Positions 1 through 7,259 of a DNA stretch of 15,390 nucleotides are shown here, one piece after another. Below the pieces are notes generated by a model. That model searched no databases and was not told the origin of the DNA. It worked only from the letters and a program-made list of their open reading frames with translations. Position numbers and translations under genes: made by a program. Origin of the DNA: JAZRPG01 sp045649105. Its GTDB lineage: Bacteria > Bacillota > Clostridia > Oscillospirales > JAAYXM01. Every line of letters begins with the position of its first letter. The stretch's first letter is position 1. The stretch covers positions 1-15,390 of the forward strand of contig JAZRPG010000005.1 of the NCBI GenBank assembly GCA_045649105.1. Reading direction: 5' to 3'.

Positions 1-561
1 TATTGCTATCCCGATAGTAATGTGTTGAAAAACAAATTAAATATAAGAGATAATAAACTACTCAAAACTGCTGAAGAAGAAATTACATTGATTAAGCAAA
101 TGGAACTTTTGAAAAATCCGATTAAGGGTAATTTTTCAAAAACACATCTTATGAATATACACAAGTTCATTTTTGAAGATATTTATTCGTTTGCCGGAAA
201 AATAAGACGAGAGCAAATCAGTAAAGCAGATACTATGTTTTATCCGCCGAATTTAATTGACAGAGAGCTTGATAAGGTGTTTGGTAAAATAAAAGCGAAA
301 AATATGCTTAGGGAAACTGACAAAGAAAAAGTTTTTGACAATTTAGCATATGTGATGGCAGAACTTAACATTATACATCCCTTCAGAGAAGGCAATGGTC
401 GTTCTATCCGTGAATTTATCCGTCTTATGGCAAAGCGTATGGGATATGACCTGAATTGGGGAAATGTAGATAAAGATGAACTCTTAGAAGCATCAATATC
501 GTCCGTTGATGATTATAAGGTTTTGATAGGGATACTTAAAACTTGTGCAGAATTGCTTTAA
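1..561 (+). CDS. Fic family protein, 5' end cut by window edge
   Basis: The visible 186 codons carry the Fic signature HPFREGNGRS (codons from 376), matching HxFx(D/E)GNGRxxR. His is the catalytic base and the GNGR segment binds the nucleotide phosphates. Fic enzymes usually transfer AMP from ATP to a hydroxyl of a target protein. A GTG at 22 could serve as a start, but the frame stays open to base 1 and the preceding residues (YCYPDSN) fit the usual N-terminal part of this family (YCYPGT-VLKNKLNI), so the true start lies outside the window. The segment KGNFSKTHLMNIHKFIFEDI followed by FAGKIR is also typical. No complete inhibitory (S/T)xxxE(G/N) helix is visible. The gene is clearly more AT-rich than the core genes that follow, suggesting an accessory origin. 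Target and any antitoxin partner cannot be seen. Family call is firm; a toxin role is only possible. Confidence 0.9.
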   Translation, partial: YCYPDSNVLKNKLNIRDNKLLKTAEEEITLIKQMELLKNPIKGNFSKTHLMNIHKFIFEDIYSFAGKIRREQISKADTMFYPPNLIDRELDKVFGKIKAKNMLRETDKEKVFDNLAYVMAELNIIHPFREGNGRSIREFIRLMAKRMGYDLNWGNVDKDELLEASISSVDDYKVLIGILKTCAELL

Positions 562-699
562 AATGGCATTGGGCATAAATGTTAATGTCATTTGATATAG
601 TGAATTATGAAATGTAATTTTTGCGGTTTCATATGGATTATAGAAGCAATGAAAATCACGGTGATTAAAAAAGCCATAAGTCGAGTGGGAATAAAATGG

Positions 700-756
700 A
701 AAAATCCCAGAAAGCCTTGGAAAATACAGGGTTTCGGGGATTTTTGTTTTTTCTGC
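700..756 (+). terminator. Rho-independent terminator after the Fic gene
   Basis: A long imperfect hairpin is visible: left arm AAAAATCCCAGAAAGCC (700-716) and right arm GGGTTTCGGGGATTTTT (729-745), then a T-rich run to 752. The stem is interrupted by one or two mismatches. It lies about 140 bases after the Fic stop codon. Its A-rich left flank could also let it act on the other strand. Confidence 0.6.
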
Positions 757-890
757 AAAGTTTTCGGGTGATATTAAACCAAAACAAAAAAATCACTTAA
801 ACTGAAGCTGACACGGGCAACAATGCAAATATTTTTCAGGCAATATCTTTTCTTTTGCAAAAACGACGGAAGACATATGCAGACAATTTC

Positions 891-919
891 TTGAAAAATA
901 ATAAATCTTATGATAGAAT
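891..919 (+). promoter_or_regulatory. Sigma-A-type promoter of the Na/Pi transporter gene
   Basis: TTGAAA at 891-896 and TAGAAT at 914-919 are separated by exactly 17 nt. Transcription would begin near 926, giving a leader of about 45 nt before the start at 971, with AAGGAG at 958-963. Confidence 0.75.
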
Positions 920-970
920 GTAAAAAACAGGACAAGTGGATTGGTACGAAATTCCCGAAGGAGTAGTTTA

Positions 971-2719
971 ATGACAATTTTTGATGTACTTAACTTAATT
1001 GGCGGATTGTGTTTATTCCTCTTTGGTATGAATGTAATGGGCGACGGTCTGGAGCGCCGTGCGGGAAACAGCCTTAAAGCATTGCTCGGCAGACTTACGA
1101 ACAGCCCGACGAAAGGATTTTTAACGGGACTCGGTGTTACCGCCGTAATACAGAGCTCGTCAGCCACTACCGTTATGGTTGTCGGTTTTGTCAACTCAAG
1201 GATAATGACACTCAAGCAATCTATCGGCGTTATTATGGGCGCAAACATCGGAACGACCGTTACGGCATGGATTCTCAGCCTTGGCGGAATTTCGGGCGAC
1301 AATATATTTTTAAAGCTTTTAAAGCCTACATCATTTACACCCATTCTTGCTCTTATCGGAACAATCTTCATTATGTTTTCAAAATCGGGCAAGAAAAAAG
1401 ATGCAGGAACAATACTTCTCGGCTTTGCGACTCTGATGTTCGGTATGGACACAATGTCCGCAGCAGTATCGGGACTTTCTGACATTCCCGCATTTCAGAA
1501 CTTATTTATAATGTTTAAAAACCCCATTCTCGGTGTTCTTGTCGGTGCCGTTCTTACCGCTGTTATTCAGTCAAGCTCGGCATCTGTCGGAATCCTTCAG
1601 GCTCTTTCTGCAACGGGTGCAGTATCCTACGGCGCGGCAATCCCGATTATTATGGGACAGAACATAGGTACATGTGTAACCGCGCTTTTATCCTCGCTCG
1701 GCACAAGCAAGAATGCAAGAAGAGCCTCCGTCATACATCTTTTCTTTAATGTTATAGGAACCGTTGTATGGCTTACAATATTCAGCGTTATCTCAGCGGT
1801 TTTAAAGCCTGTAATCTTAGATACGTCAGCTTCTTTTTTCGGCATAGCGGTTGCGCACTCAGCGTTTAATATTCTTTGCACGGGATTGCTTTTACCGATG
1901 TCATCACTTCTGGAAAAATTAGCTTATGTTATTGTTCCCGAAGGAAAAGAGACAGAAAAAGTTGTCGAGCTTGATGAAAGACTTCTTGCAACGCCCACAA
2001 TTGCGCTTCAGCAATGCTATAATGTAGCAAAGAAAATGGCAGCTGAGGCAGTTGAAGGTTTCAAACTTGCAATTTCATCTGTCAATGAGTACGATGCTGA
2101 AAAAGCAGAAAAAATCAGAATTGCGGAAAGTAATACTGACCGTTACGAGGATATTTTAGGCACATATTTAACAAAGCTGTCCCGCTTTAAGACGGCAGAC
2201 GATGACAGTGCGGAAATTTCAAAGCTGTTAAAAGCCATCGGAGATTTTGAAAGAATATCCGATCATAGCGTAAATGTTCTGGAATCTGTCGAAGAATTAA
2301 CAGAAAAGAAAATCGAGTTTTCAGACGATGCAAAGAAAGAACTCAATGTTCTTTTAAATGCGGTATCTGAAATACTCGGCATCACTTTAAGCGCATTCAA
2401 CAAGGAGGACGAAGCTTCAGTATATAATGTAGAGCCGTTGGAGCAGGTAATCGACGGGCTTAAATCCATGCTCCGCGACAGACATATTCTCAGGCTTGCA
2501 GACGGTGAATGTACTGTTGAGGCCGGCTTTATCTGGGGAGATTTCTTAACAAACTTAGAGCGAACCTCTGACCATTGCTCAAACATCGCAACCTGCCTGA
2601 TTGATGCGACAAACAATAATATGAATGCTCATGAATACAAGCAAAGCCTTATTGATAACAATCCGCAGTTTGAGGAAAAATTCAGGCTGTACGGCGAAAA
2701 GTACAAGCTGAATTATTAA
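971..2719 (+). CDS. Na+/phosphate cotransporter, NptA/YjbB type with PhoU-like domain
   Basis: Integral membrane protein of 582 aa, expected to move inorganic phosphate across the cytoplasmic membrane with Na+. It has the inverted-repeat architecture of the Na/Pi (SLC34-like) family: QSSSATT at residues 61-67 and QSSSASV at 200-206, each followed by a GxNIGT-VTA segment (90-99 and 229-237). Hydrophobic helices fill residues 1-330. The remainder (about 355-582) is helical, charged and soluble, with a PhoU-like pattern (FERISDHSVNVLE, LERTSDHCSNIA). I chose ATG 971 because AAGGAG (958-963) sits 7 nt upstream and the protein then starts directly with the first helix; a start at 941 would add ten unlikely residues. 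It appears monocistronic, with its own promoter and terminator. Length matches bacterial relatives with a fused PhoU domain. Substrate is inferred from family. Confidence 0.93.
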   Translation: MTIFDVLNLIGGLCLFLFGMNVMGDGLERRAGNSLKALLGRLTNSPTKGFLTGLGVTAVIQSSSATTVMVVGFVNSRIMTLKQSIGVIMGANIGTTVTAWILSLGGISGDNIFLKLLKPTSFTPILALIGTIFIMFSKSGKKKDAGTILLGFATLMFGMDTMSAAVSGLSDIPAFQNLFIMFKNPILGVLVGAVLTAVIQSSSASVGILQALSATGAVSYGAAIPIIMGQNIGTCVTALLSSLGTSKNARRASVIHLFFNVIGTVVWLTIFSVISAVLKPVILDTSASFFGIAVAHSAFNILCTGLLLPMSSLLEKLAYVIVPEGKETEKVVELDERLLATPTIALQQCYNVAKKMAAEAVEGFKLAISSVNEYDAEKAEKIRIAESNTDRYEDILGTYLTKLSRFKTADDDSAEISKLLKAIGDFERISDHSVNVLESVEELTEKKIEFSDDAKKELNVLLNAVSEILGITLSAFNKEDEASVYNVEPLEQVIDGLKSMLRDRHILRLADGECTVEAGFIWGDFLTNLERTSDHCSNIATCLIDATNNNMNAHEYKQSLIDNNPQFEEKFRLYGEKYKLNY

Positions 2720-2731
2720 AATCCATACAGC

Positions 2732-2765
2732 AAAATGCTCTGCCTGAATCGGCAGAGCATTTTTT
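2732..2765. terminator. Bidirectional terminator between Na/Pi transporter and pyk
   Basis: A perfect 13-bp stem, AAAATGCTCTGCC (2732-2744) with GGCAGAGCATTTT (2751-2763), and a 6-nt loop. A T-run follows on both strands, so it can end both converging transcripts. Confidence 0.92.
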
Positions 2766-2782
2766 ATGCAACAAATTAAAAT

Positions 2783-4195
2783 TTATATCTCTTCCACCTT
2801 TATTGTGTTTGTATTCCCTGACTTTCCGTTTATAATACCGCCCGTAAGAACTATCAGGTCACCCTTCTTAAGCGGCAGATTTTCGCGTGCCGCGCGGGTC
2901 GCATGGTAAAACAGGACATCTGAGGAATCAAACTGCTCACTCAGCACGGGAAGCACGCCCCACGAAAGCGCGAGCTTATACCAGACCTTTTTATTAGTCG
3001 CCATGCCGACAATGTCCGTCGGCGCACGGAATCTTGAAACCATGCGCACCGTCACACCTGACATTGAGCTTACAACAATCGCTTTTGCACCGATGTCGAT
3101 TGCCATGCCGCATGTCGCGTGCGAAATGGCATCCAGCTTGTTTTTAATTTTAAATTCATTTCTCTTAAATCGCTTTTCGTAGTGTATGTCCTGCTCCGTC
3201 GCCTCGATAATTTCAGACATTACCTTTACTGTTTCAACCGGGTACTTCCCTGCAGCAGACTCGCCTGAAAGCATAACCGCGCTCGTCCCGTCATATACGG
3301 CGTTTGCGACATCGGAAATCTCCGCACGCGTCGGACGCGGATTATAAATCATGGACTCCAGCATTTCCGTTGCCGTAATAATCCTTTTGCCCAGCAGACG
3401 GCACTTTGTAATAAGATATTTCTGGATTGACGGAAGCTCAACAAACGGAACCTCGACCCCGAGGTCGCCGCGCGCAATCATGATACCCTCGCACACCTCG
3501 CAGATTTCATCTATATTATCAATTCCCGAACGGTTTTCGATTTTTGCAATAACATCTATTCCCTCGCCGCCGTGCTCACTCAGAAACTTCTTAATATCCA
3601 GAACATCCTGCCCGCTCGACACGAATGATGCGGCGATAAAATCAACCCCGTTTTCGATTCCGAACAGGATATCCTCCTTATCCCTTTCGCTAAGAAAAGT
3701 TTTTTTGAGAACCTTATTCGGAAAGCTCATGCTTTTCCTGTCGGAAAGCTCGCCACCCGCCATAACCTCACAAACGACATTATTCCCCTCAATCTTTCGC
3801 ACATCAAAGGAAACGAGCCCGTTATTGACAAGAATCCTGTCTCCGACTTTAAGGTCATTTGCAAGGCCGCCATAGTTTACGGAAACGCGTGTCTCATCGC
3901 CCTCAATATCATCCGTTGTAAAAGTAAAGGTATCCCCGTCACGCAGGGTTATCTTTTTATCCTTAAATGCAGCAATCCTGTATTCGGGGCCTTTTGTATC
4001 AAGCATAATCGCAATCGGCAGGTTAAGCCGCTCACGCACGCTTTTTATCATATCTATTTTTTCCTTGTGCTCCGCATGTGTCCCGTGCGAAAAATTAAGC
4101 CTCGCAACATTCAGACCCGCGCGGCAGAGCGCCTCAAATATCTTAGGGTCCGAACTTGCAGGGCCTATTGTACAAACAATTTTTGTCTTTCTCAT
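2783..4195 (-). CDS. pyk: Pyruvate kinase
   Basis: Cytoplasmic glycolytic enzyme converting phosphoenolpyruvate and ADP to pyruvate and ATP. The 470-aa protein shows the whole catalytic core: KIVCTIGPAS (5-14), ARLNFSHG (31-38, nucleotide and phosphate contacts), LDTKGPEYR (65-73), KIENRSGIDN, the GIMIARGDLGVE metal and substrate loop, and ITATEMLESM-NPRPTRAE-SDVANAV-DGTSAVMLSGESAAGKYP. It ends after the normal C-terminal alpha/beta domain and lacks the extra PEP-utiliser domain found in many Bacillus enzymes. Tyr72 replaces the usual Ile in the KGPEIR motif, a small variation. The start at 4195 is an ATG with GGGGGA about 11 nt upstream. It is divergent from nadE and convergent with the phosphate transporter. 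Very confident. Confidence 0.97.
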   Translation of the reverse strand: MRKTKIVCTIGPASSDPKIFEALCRAGLNVARLNFSHGTHAEHKEKIDMIKSVRERLNLPIAIMLDTKGPEYRIAAFKDKKITLRDGDTFTFTTDDIEGDETRVSVNYGGLANDLKVGDRILVNNGLVSFDVRKIEGNNVVCEVMAGGELSDRKSMSFPNKVLKKTFLSERDKEDILFGIENGVDFIAASFVSSGQDVLDIKKFLSEHGGEGIDVIAKIENRSGIDNIDEICEVCEGIMIARGDLGVEVPFVELPSIQKYLITKCRLLGKRIITATEMLESMIYNPRPTRAEISDVANAVYDGTSAVMLSGESAAGKYPVETVKVMSEIIEATEQDIHYEKRFKRNEFKIKNKLDAISHATCGMAIDIGAKAIVVSSMSGVTVRMVSRFRAPTDIVGMATNKKVWYKLALSWGVLPVLSEQFDSSDVLFYHATRAARENLPLKKGDLIVLTGGIINGKSGNTNTIKVEEI

Positions 4196-4243
4196 ATATA
4201 TCTTAATCCCCCGTGCTTTATATAAACTTTTTTAAGTGAAATT

Positions 4244-4272
4244 ATAATACCACAAAAACGGACAAATAGAAA
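4244..4272 (-). promoter_or_regulatory. Probable pyk promoter, extended -10 type
   Basis: On the minus strand TGG-TATTAT forms an extended -10 (TATTAT at 4249-4244). A weak -35, TTTCTA, lies at 17-nt spacing (4272-4267). An overlapping TATAAT (4246-4241) has no good -35. The leader would be about 40 nt. Confidence 0.45.
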
Positions 4273-4322
4273 TAGCCTGCTCATTAGTTATTTTTTTAAC
4301 AATAACTCATATTTCAAAGCAG

Positions 4323-4351
4323 TTGTAACAAAGATAAAACTGTGCTATTAT
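4323..4351 (+). promoter_or_regulatory. Promoter of the nadE-ydcF-cysK operon
   Basis: TTGTAA (4323-4328) and TATTAT (4346-4351) are spaced by 17 nt, with a TG at 4343-4344 giving an extended -10 (TGC-TATTAT). An imperfect dyad AGTTATT/AATAACT (4286-4292, 4301-4307) lies just upstream and could be a regulator site, but I recognise no consensus. Confidence 0.7.
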
Positions 4352-4392
4352 ATTTTATATAAACATTGGCTTTCAGTAACGGAGGAACACAA

Positions 4393-5133
4393 ATGAGGAA
4401 TTACGAAAAAGAGCTTTCAGAACGCGTAAAATTTATACAAGACGCGCTTCGGGCAAGCGGTGCTTCGGGCATAATATTCGGAAACAGCGGAGGAAAAGAC
4501 AGCGCACTCGTAAGCATTCTTTGCAAAAAAGCGTGTGACAATACGGTCGGAATCCAGATGCCCTGCTGTTCAAAGCGCAACTTTGAATCGGATATGGACG
4601 ACGCGCTTGAAGTTGCCCGCCGTTTTAACATAACTACGCGCACATTTGACCTTACTGCCGTGCGTGAAAGTATGCTCTCCATGTTCGGTACCGAAGTGGC
4701 GCTTAATGATGCGGCGCTTGCAAACATTGCACCGAGGCTCCGTATGACAACGCTCTACACAATTGCCGCCGCCGAAAACCGCCTCGTCGCAGGGACGGGG
4801 AACAGAAGTGAGCGGTACATGGGCTACTTCACGAAACACGGTGACGGCGCAGCTGACTTCAACCCGATTTCTGACCTGACAGTCACCGAAATATACGAAT
4901 TCCTGCGATATCTCGGCGCGCCTGAATCCATAATCGAAAAAGCGCCTTCGGCAGGGCTTTTTGAAGGGCAGACAGACGAGGCAGAAATGGGAATAACATA
5001 CGCAAGCATAGATAACTTCCTTTTAAACGGCACCGCCTCTGAAAAGGACCTTGAAATTATGAACCGCTACCACAAAAGAAGCGAGCATAAGCGCCGTCCG
5101 CTGCTTATGTTTTCCGACGAATTTGAAGTATGA
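4393..5133 (+). CDS. nadE: NAD+ synthase, ammonia-dependent type
   Basis: Last step of NAD+ synthesis: ATP-dependent amidation of nicotinate adenine dinucleotide. The 246-aa protein is the short form without a glutaminase domain, so ammonia is the expected nitrogen donor. The PP-loop SGGKDS is at 32-37, followed by PRLRMTTLYTIAAAE, GTGNRSE (ATP contact), FNPISDLTVTEIYEFLRYL, and the diagnostic PSAGLFEGQTDEAEMGI segment. The PP-loop reads GNSGGKDS rather than the commoner GLSGG(I/V)DS. I chose ATG 4393 because GGAGG (4381-4385) is 7 nt upstream; a longer frame beginning at 4366 would place the ribosome site inside the gene. It is first in a three-gene operon and its TGA overlaps the ATG of the next gene. 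Confidence 0.93.
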   Translation: MRNYEKELSERVKFIQDALRASGASGIIFGNSGGKDSALVSILCKKACDNTVGIQMPCCSKRNFESDMDDALEVARRFNITTRTFDLTAVRESMLSMFGTEVALNDAALANIAPRLRMTTLYTIAAAENRLVAGTGNRSERYMGYFTKHGDGAADFNPISDLTVTEIYEFLRYLGAPESIIEKAPSAGLFEGQTDEAEMGITYASIDNFLLNGTASEKDLEIMNRYHKRSEHKRRPLLMFSDEFEV

Positions 5134-5876
5134 AAAGAACCGTTTTTTCATTAATTTCCGCTTTCTTTTTCCTTCTCGCCTTTATCCTCTGTTTTCTGCT
5201 TATCGGATATAAGTTTACGGGGCTGCTCCTCTTTGCGGCGGGCTTATATTTTTCTTTTCTCGCCCTCTCCTGCAGCGCGCGCTCACGGCATATTTTGCGT
5301 CTGCGTAAAATAATAACCGTTCTTGCATCTGTCGGAGTAATCTTTGTTTTAATTCTCTCCTCTATTGTTATTTCAGGAATGAACGGAGATGCGGCGCGCC
5401 CTGCTGACTATGTAATCATACTCGGCGCAGGGCTTAACGGAGATGTTCCGTCGCTCACACTTTCGGAGCGGCTTTCCCGTGCAGAAGAGTATTTAAAGCA
5501 ATTTCCCGACTGTGTTGCCGTTGTCAGCGGCGGCATGGGCAGCGGCGAAACCACAACAGAGGCAGAGGCTATGTCACGCTATCTTATCGCCCGCGGCATT
5601 GACCGCAGCCGAATAATAAAAGAGCATAACGCCAAAAACACAAGCGAAAATATTGCGTTCTCACTTAAAAAAATCAAAGAGCACGGAAGCGGTGACTTCT
5701 CTGTCGCGGTAATATCAAGTGATTACCACATCCTCCGTGCACGAATGATTGCAGAGAGCTTCGGGCTTTCGCCCGTTATGGTATCAGCAAAAACATCGCT
5801 TCCCGTTTTGCGTATTAATTATATTTTCCGCGAGGCATTTGCCCTTGTTAAAACCGGAATAACCATCAGGAGATGA
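5130..5876 (+). CDS. YdcF/SanA/ElyC-like DUF218 membrane protein
   Basis: A 248-aa protein with three hydrophobic segments (about 5-26, 29-48, 60-82) followed by a DUF218 domain on one side of the membrane. Domain marks: DYVIILGAGLNGD (93-105), LSERLSRA (111-118), VVSGGMGSGETTTEAEAM (131-148), a NTSENI stretch, and SSDYHILRARMIAESFGL. Members of this family include SanA and ElyC, linked to envelope integrity and envelope-polymer synthesis; the biochemical reaction is not settled for most. The ATG overlaps the nadE stop (ATGA), indicating translational coupling, and its own TGA overlaps the next ribosome site region. A link to NAD or cysteine metabolism is suggested only by position. Confidence 0.85.
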   Translation: MKRTVFSLISAFFFLLAFILCFLLIGYKFTGLLLFAAGLYFSFLALSCSARSRHILRLRKIITVLASVGVIFVLILSSIVISGMNGDAARPADYVIILGAGLNGDVPSLTLSERLSRAEEYLKQFPDCVAVVSGGMGSGETTTEAEAMSRYLIARGIDRSRIIKEHNAKNTSENIAFSLKKIKEHGSGDFSVAVISSDYHILRARMIAESFGLSPVMVSAKTSLPVLRINYIFREAFALVKTGITIRR

Positions 5877-5881
5877 TAAGA

Positions 5882-6814
5882 ATGAAAATTTACACATCTG
5901 TTGACGAGCTTATAGGGCGCACCCCCCTTCTTGAGCTTAAGAATTATATGCGCGAGCAAAATCTCGATGCGCGCATCCTCGCAAAGCTTGAGTACCTAAA
6001 CCCTACGGGAAGTGTTAAGGACCGCGCGGCTCTCGCTATGATTCTTGATGCGGAAAAGCGCGGACTCATTAAGCCCGGTGCCGTTATAATCGAACCGACA
6101 AGCGGAAATACAGGCATAGGGCTTGCTGCAATCGGCGCGGCACGCGGCTACCGCATAATTCTCACAATGCCCGACAGCATGAGCATAGAGCGGCGCACGC
6201 TCCTTTCGGCATACGGCGCAGAGCTTGTGCTCACGCCCGGTGATGAGGGCATGAACGGCGCCATAAAAAAAGCGCATGAGTTGAATAAAGAAATCAAGGG
6301 CAGCTTTATTCCAAACCAGTTTGAAAACCCCGCAAACGCCGACGCGCATGAGCAGGCAACAGGCGTTGAGATTTTTGACGATACGGACGGTGCTGTGGAC
6401 ATCGTCGTTGCAGGGGTCGGTTCAGGCGGGACCGTGACAGGTATCGGACGCTACCTGAAAAAGAAGAACCCGAATATAAAAATAATTGCCGTTGAGCCAT
6501 GCGACAGCCCCGTTCTCTCGGGTGGAGTGCCCGGACCTCACGGACTTCAGGGCATCGGCGCGGGATTTGTCCCAAAAGTGCTTGATACTGAAATCTATGA
6601 TGATGTGGTAACCATATCGACAAATGAAGCATATTCTGCCGCGCGCGATGTTGCCCGTCTCGACGGTGTCCTTCTCGGAATATCCTCAGGCGCGGCAATC
6701 TCCGCCGCAGCGCTTCTTGCAAAGCTGCCTGAAAACCGCGGTAAGCTCATCGTCGCAATAGCACCGGACACAGGAACACGCTATTTATCAACTCCGCAGC
6801 TGTTTTCTGAATAA
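5882..6814 (+). CDS. cysK: Cysteine synthase (O-acetylserine sulfhydrylase)
   Basis: PLP enzyme making L-cysteine from O-acetylserine and sulfide in the cytoplasm. The 310-aa protein has the PLP lysine in NPTGSVKDR (K46), the substrate loop PTSGNTG (72-78), the phosphate cup GVGSGGTVTGIG, ISSGAA and a C-terminal RYLST. The start is ATG 5882, not 5873: AGGAG (5868-5872) is 9 nt from 5882 but directly abuts 5873, and relatives begin MKIY. It is third in the operon after nadE and the DUF218 gene. The residue before RYLST is Thr in PDTGTRYLST, where many relatives have (S)GERYLST. O-phosphoserine or thiosulfate specificity cannot be excluded from sequence alone. The transcript ends at the hairpin at 6827. 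Confidence 0.93.
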   Translation: MKIYTSVDELIGRTPLLELKNYMREQNLDARILAKLEYLNPTGSVKDRAALAMILDAEKRGLIKPGAVIIEPTSGNTGIGLAAIGAARGYRIILTMPDSMSIERRTLLSAYGAELVLTPGDEGMNGAIKKAHELNKEIKGSFIPNQFENPANADAHEQATGVEIFDDTDGAVDIVVAGVGSGGTVTGIGRYLKKKNPNIKIIAVEPCDSPVLSGGVPGPHGLQGIGAGFVPKVLDTEIYDDVVTISTNEAYSAARDVARLDGVLLGISSGAAISAAALLAKLPENRGKLIVAIAPDTGTRYLSTPQLFSE

Positions 6815-6819
6815 ACAAC

Positions 6820-6866
6820 AAAAAAGTCCGTGGGAATTTTTGTGAAATTCCCACGGATTTTTATTT
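6820..6866. terminator. Bidirectional terminator between cysK and the MGMT-family gene
   Basis: A perfect 13-bp stem, TCCGTGGGAATTT (6827-6839) with AAATTCCCACGGA (6845-6857), and a 5-nt loop. It is preceded by A6 and followed by a T-run, so it can serve both converging transcripts. Confidence 0.93.
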
Positions 6867-6870
6867 TCCG

Positions 6871-7179
6871 TTAACCGAGCCAGATGTATTTTGAAAGGTC
6901 AATGCTTCCGTCATCTCGAAACTCTATGCCCTCGCCCTCAAGAAGCTTTCTTTGCATATCCTCTCCGCCAAAGGCAAATGCACGCGATGTTCTCCCAAAC
7001 CTGTCTATCACGCGGTGACACGGTATCTCTCCGGGCGACGGGTTCGCGTGAAGTGCATATCCTACAACGCGCGACCACCTCGGGTTCCCCGCAAGACGCG
7101 CAACATTTCCGTATGTCGTCACCCTTCCTCGCGGTATACGCCGCACAACATCATATATTTTTAAAAAAATTTCTCCCAT
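6871..7179 (-). CDS. MGMT-family protein, catalytic domain only
   Basis: A 102-aa protein matching the C-terminal DNA-binding and methyl-acceptor domain of O6-methylguanine-DNA methyltransferases. PCHRV at 53-57 keeps the acceptor Cys54, so this is not an alkyltransferase-like (ATL) protein, in which tryptophan replaces it. RVVGYALHANP contains the candidate arginine finger Arg37, and TTYG-VARLAG fits the helix-turn-helix. The N-terminal domain of full-length Ogt is missing and no broken remnant is visible, so this looks like a native short form. Expected role is repair or flagging of O6-alkylguanine. The ATG at 7179 has GAGAGG about 15 nt upstream, a long spacing, but the N-terminus MGEIFLKIYDVV fits relatives. 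It is the last gene of a probable three-gene minus-strand operon. Confidence 0.88.
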   Translation of the reverse strand: MGEIFLKIYDVVRRIPRGRVTTYGNVARLAGNPRWSRVVGYALHANPSPGEIPCHRVIDRFGRTSRAFAFGGEDMQRKLLEGEGIEFRDDGSIDLSKYIWLG

Positions 7180-7259
7180 AGCGCTTTGTTTACACCTCTC
7201 GGGAAATTAAGCTTCTAATTATAAGTATCTGCCGATGCACATTATCTTATTCAAAAGGC

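Larger units (their letters stand above)
562..970. other. Intergenic region, Fic gene to Na/Pi transporter
   Basis: This 409-base gap holds the hairpin at 700-756 and the transporter promoter at 891-919. Bases 562-700 are AT-rich with no convincing ORF; a short dyad (AATCAC-G-GTGATT, 654-666) is present but unassigned. Open frames on the minus strand across 774-977 have no recognisable protein and overlap the promoter, so I read this as non-coding. Confidence 0.6.

Noticed and set aside
700..756. Hairpin after the Fic gene as a recombination (att) site of a lost element
   Set aside because: No second copy is visible in the window and no integrase is present; a terminator explains the stem and T-run.
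941..970. Upstream start for the Na/Pi transporter gene at 941
   Set aside because: The ribosome site AAGGAG at 958-963 would lie inside the gene, and the extra residues do not fit the family N-terminus. ATG 971 is better.
793..1485. 230-residue frame on the minus strand over the transporter
   Set aside because: It is antisense to a well-supported membrane protein, shows no recognisable domain and runs through the transporter promoter.
4283..4307. Possible Rex (NADH-sensing repressor) site upstream of nadE: TTAACAA at 4296-4302 within a dyad
   Set aside because: Only one half matches the TTGTTAA-N6-TTAACAA pattern; the other half does not at any reasonable spacing. Left as an unassigned dyad.
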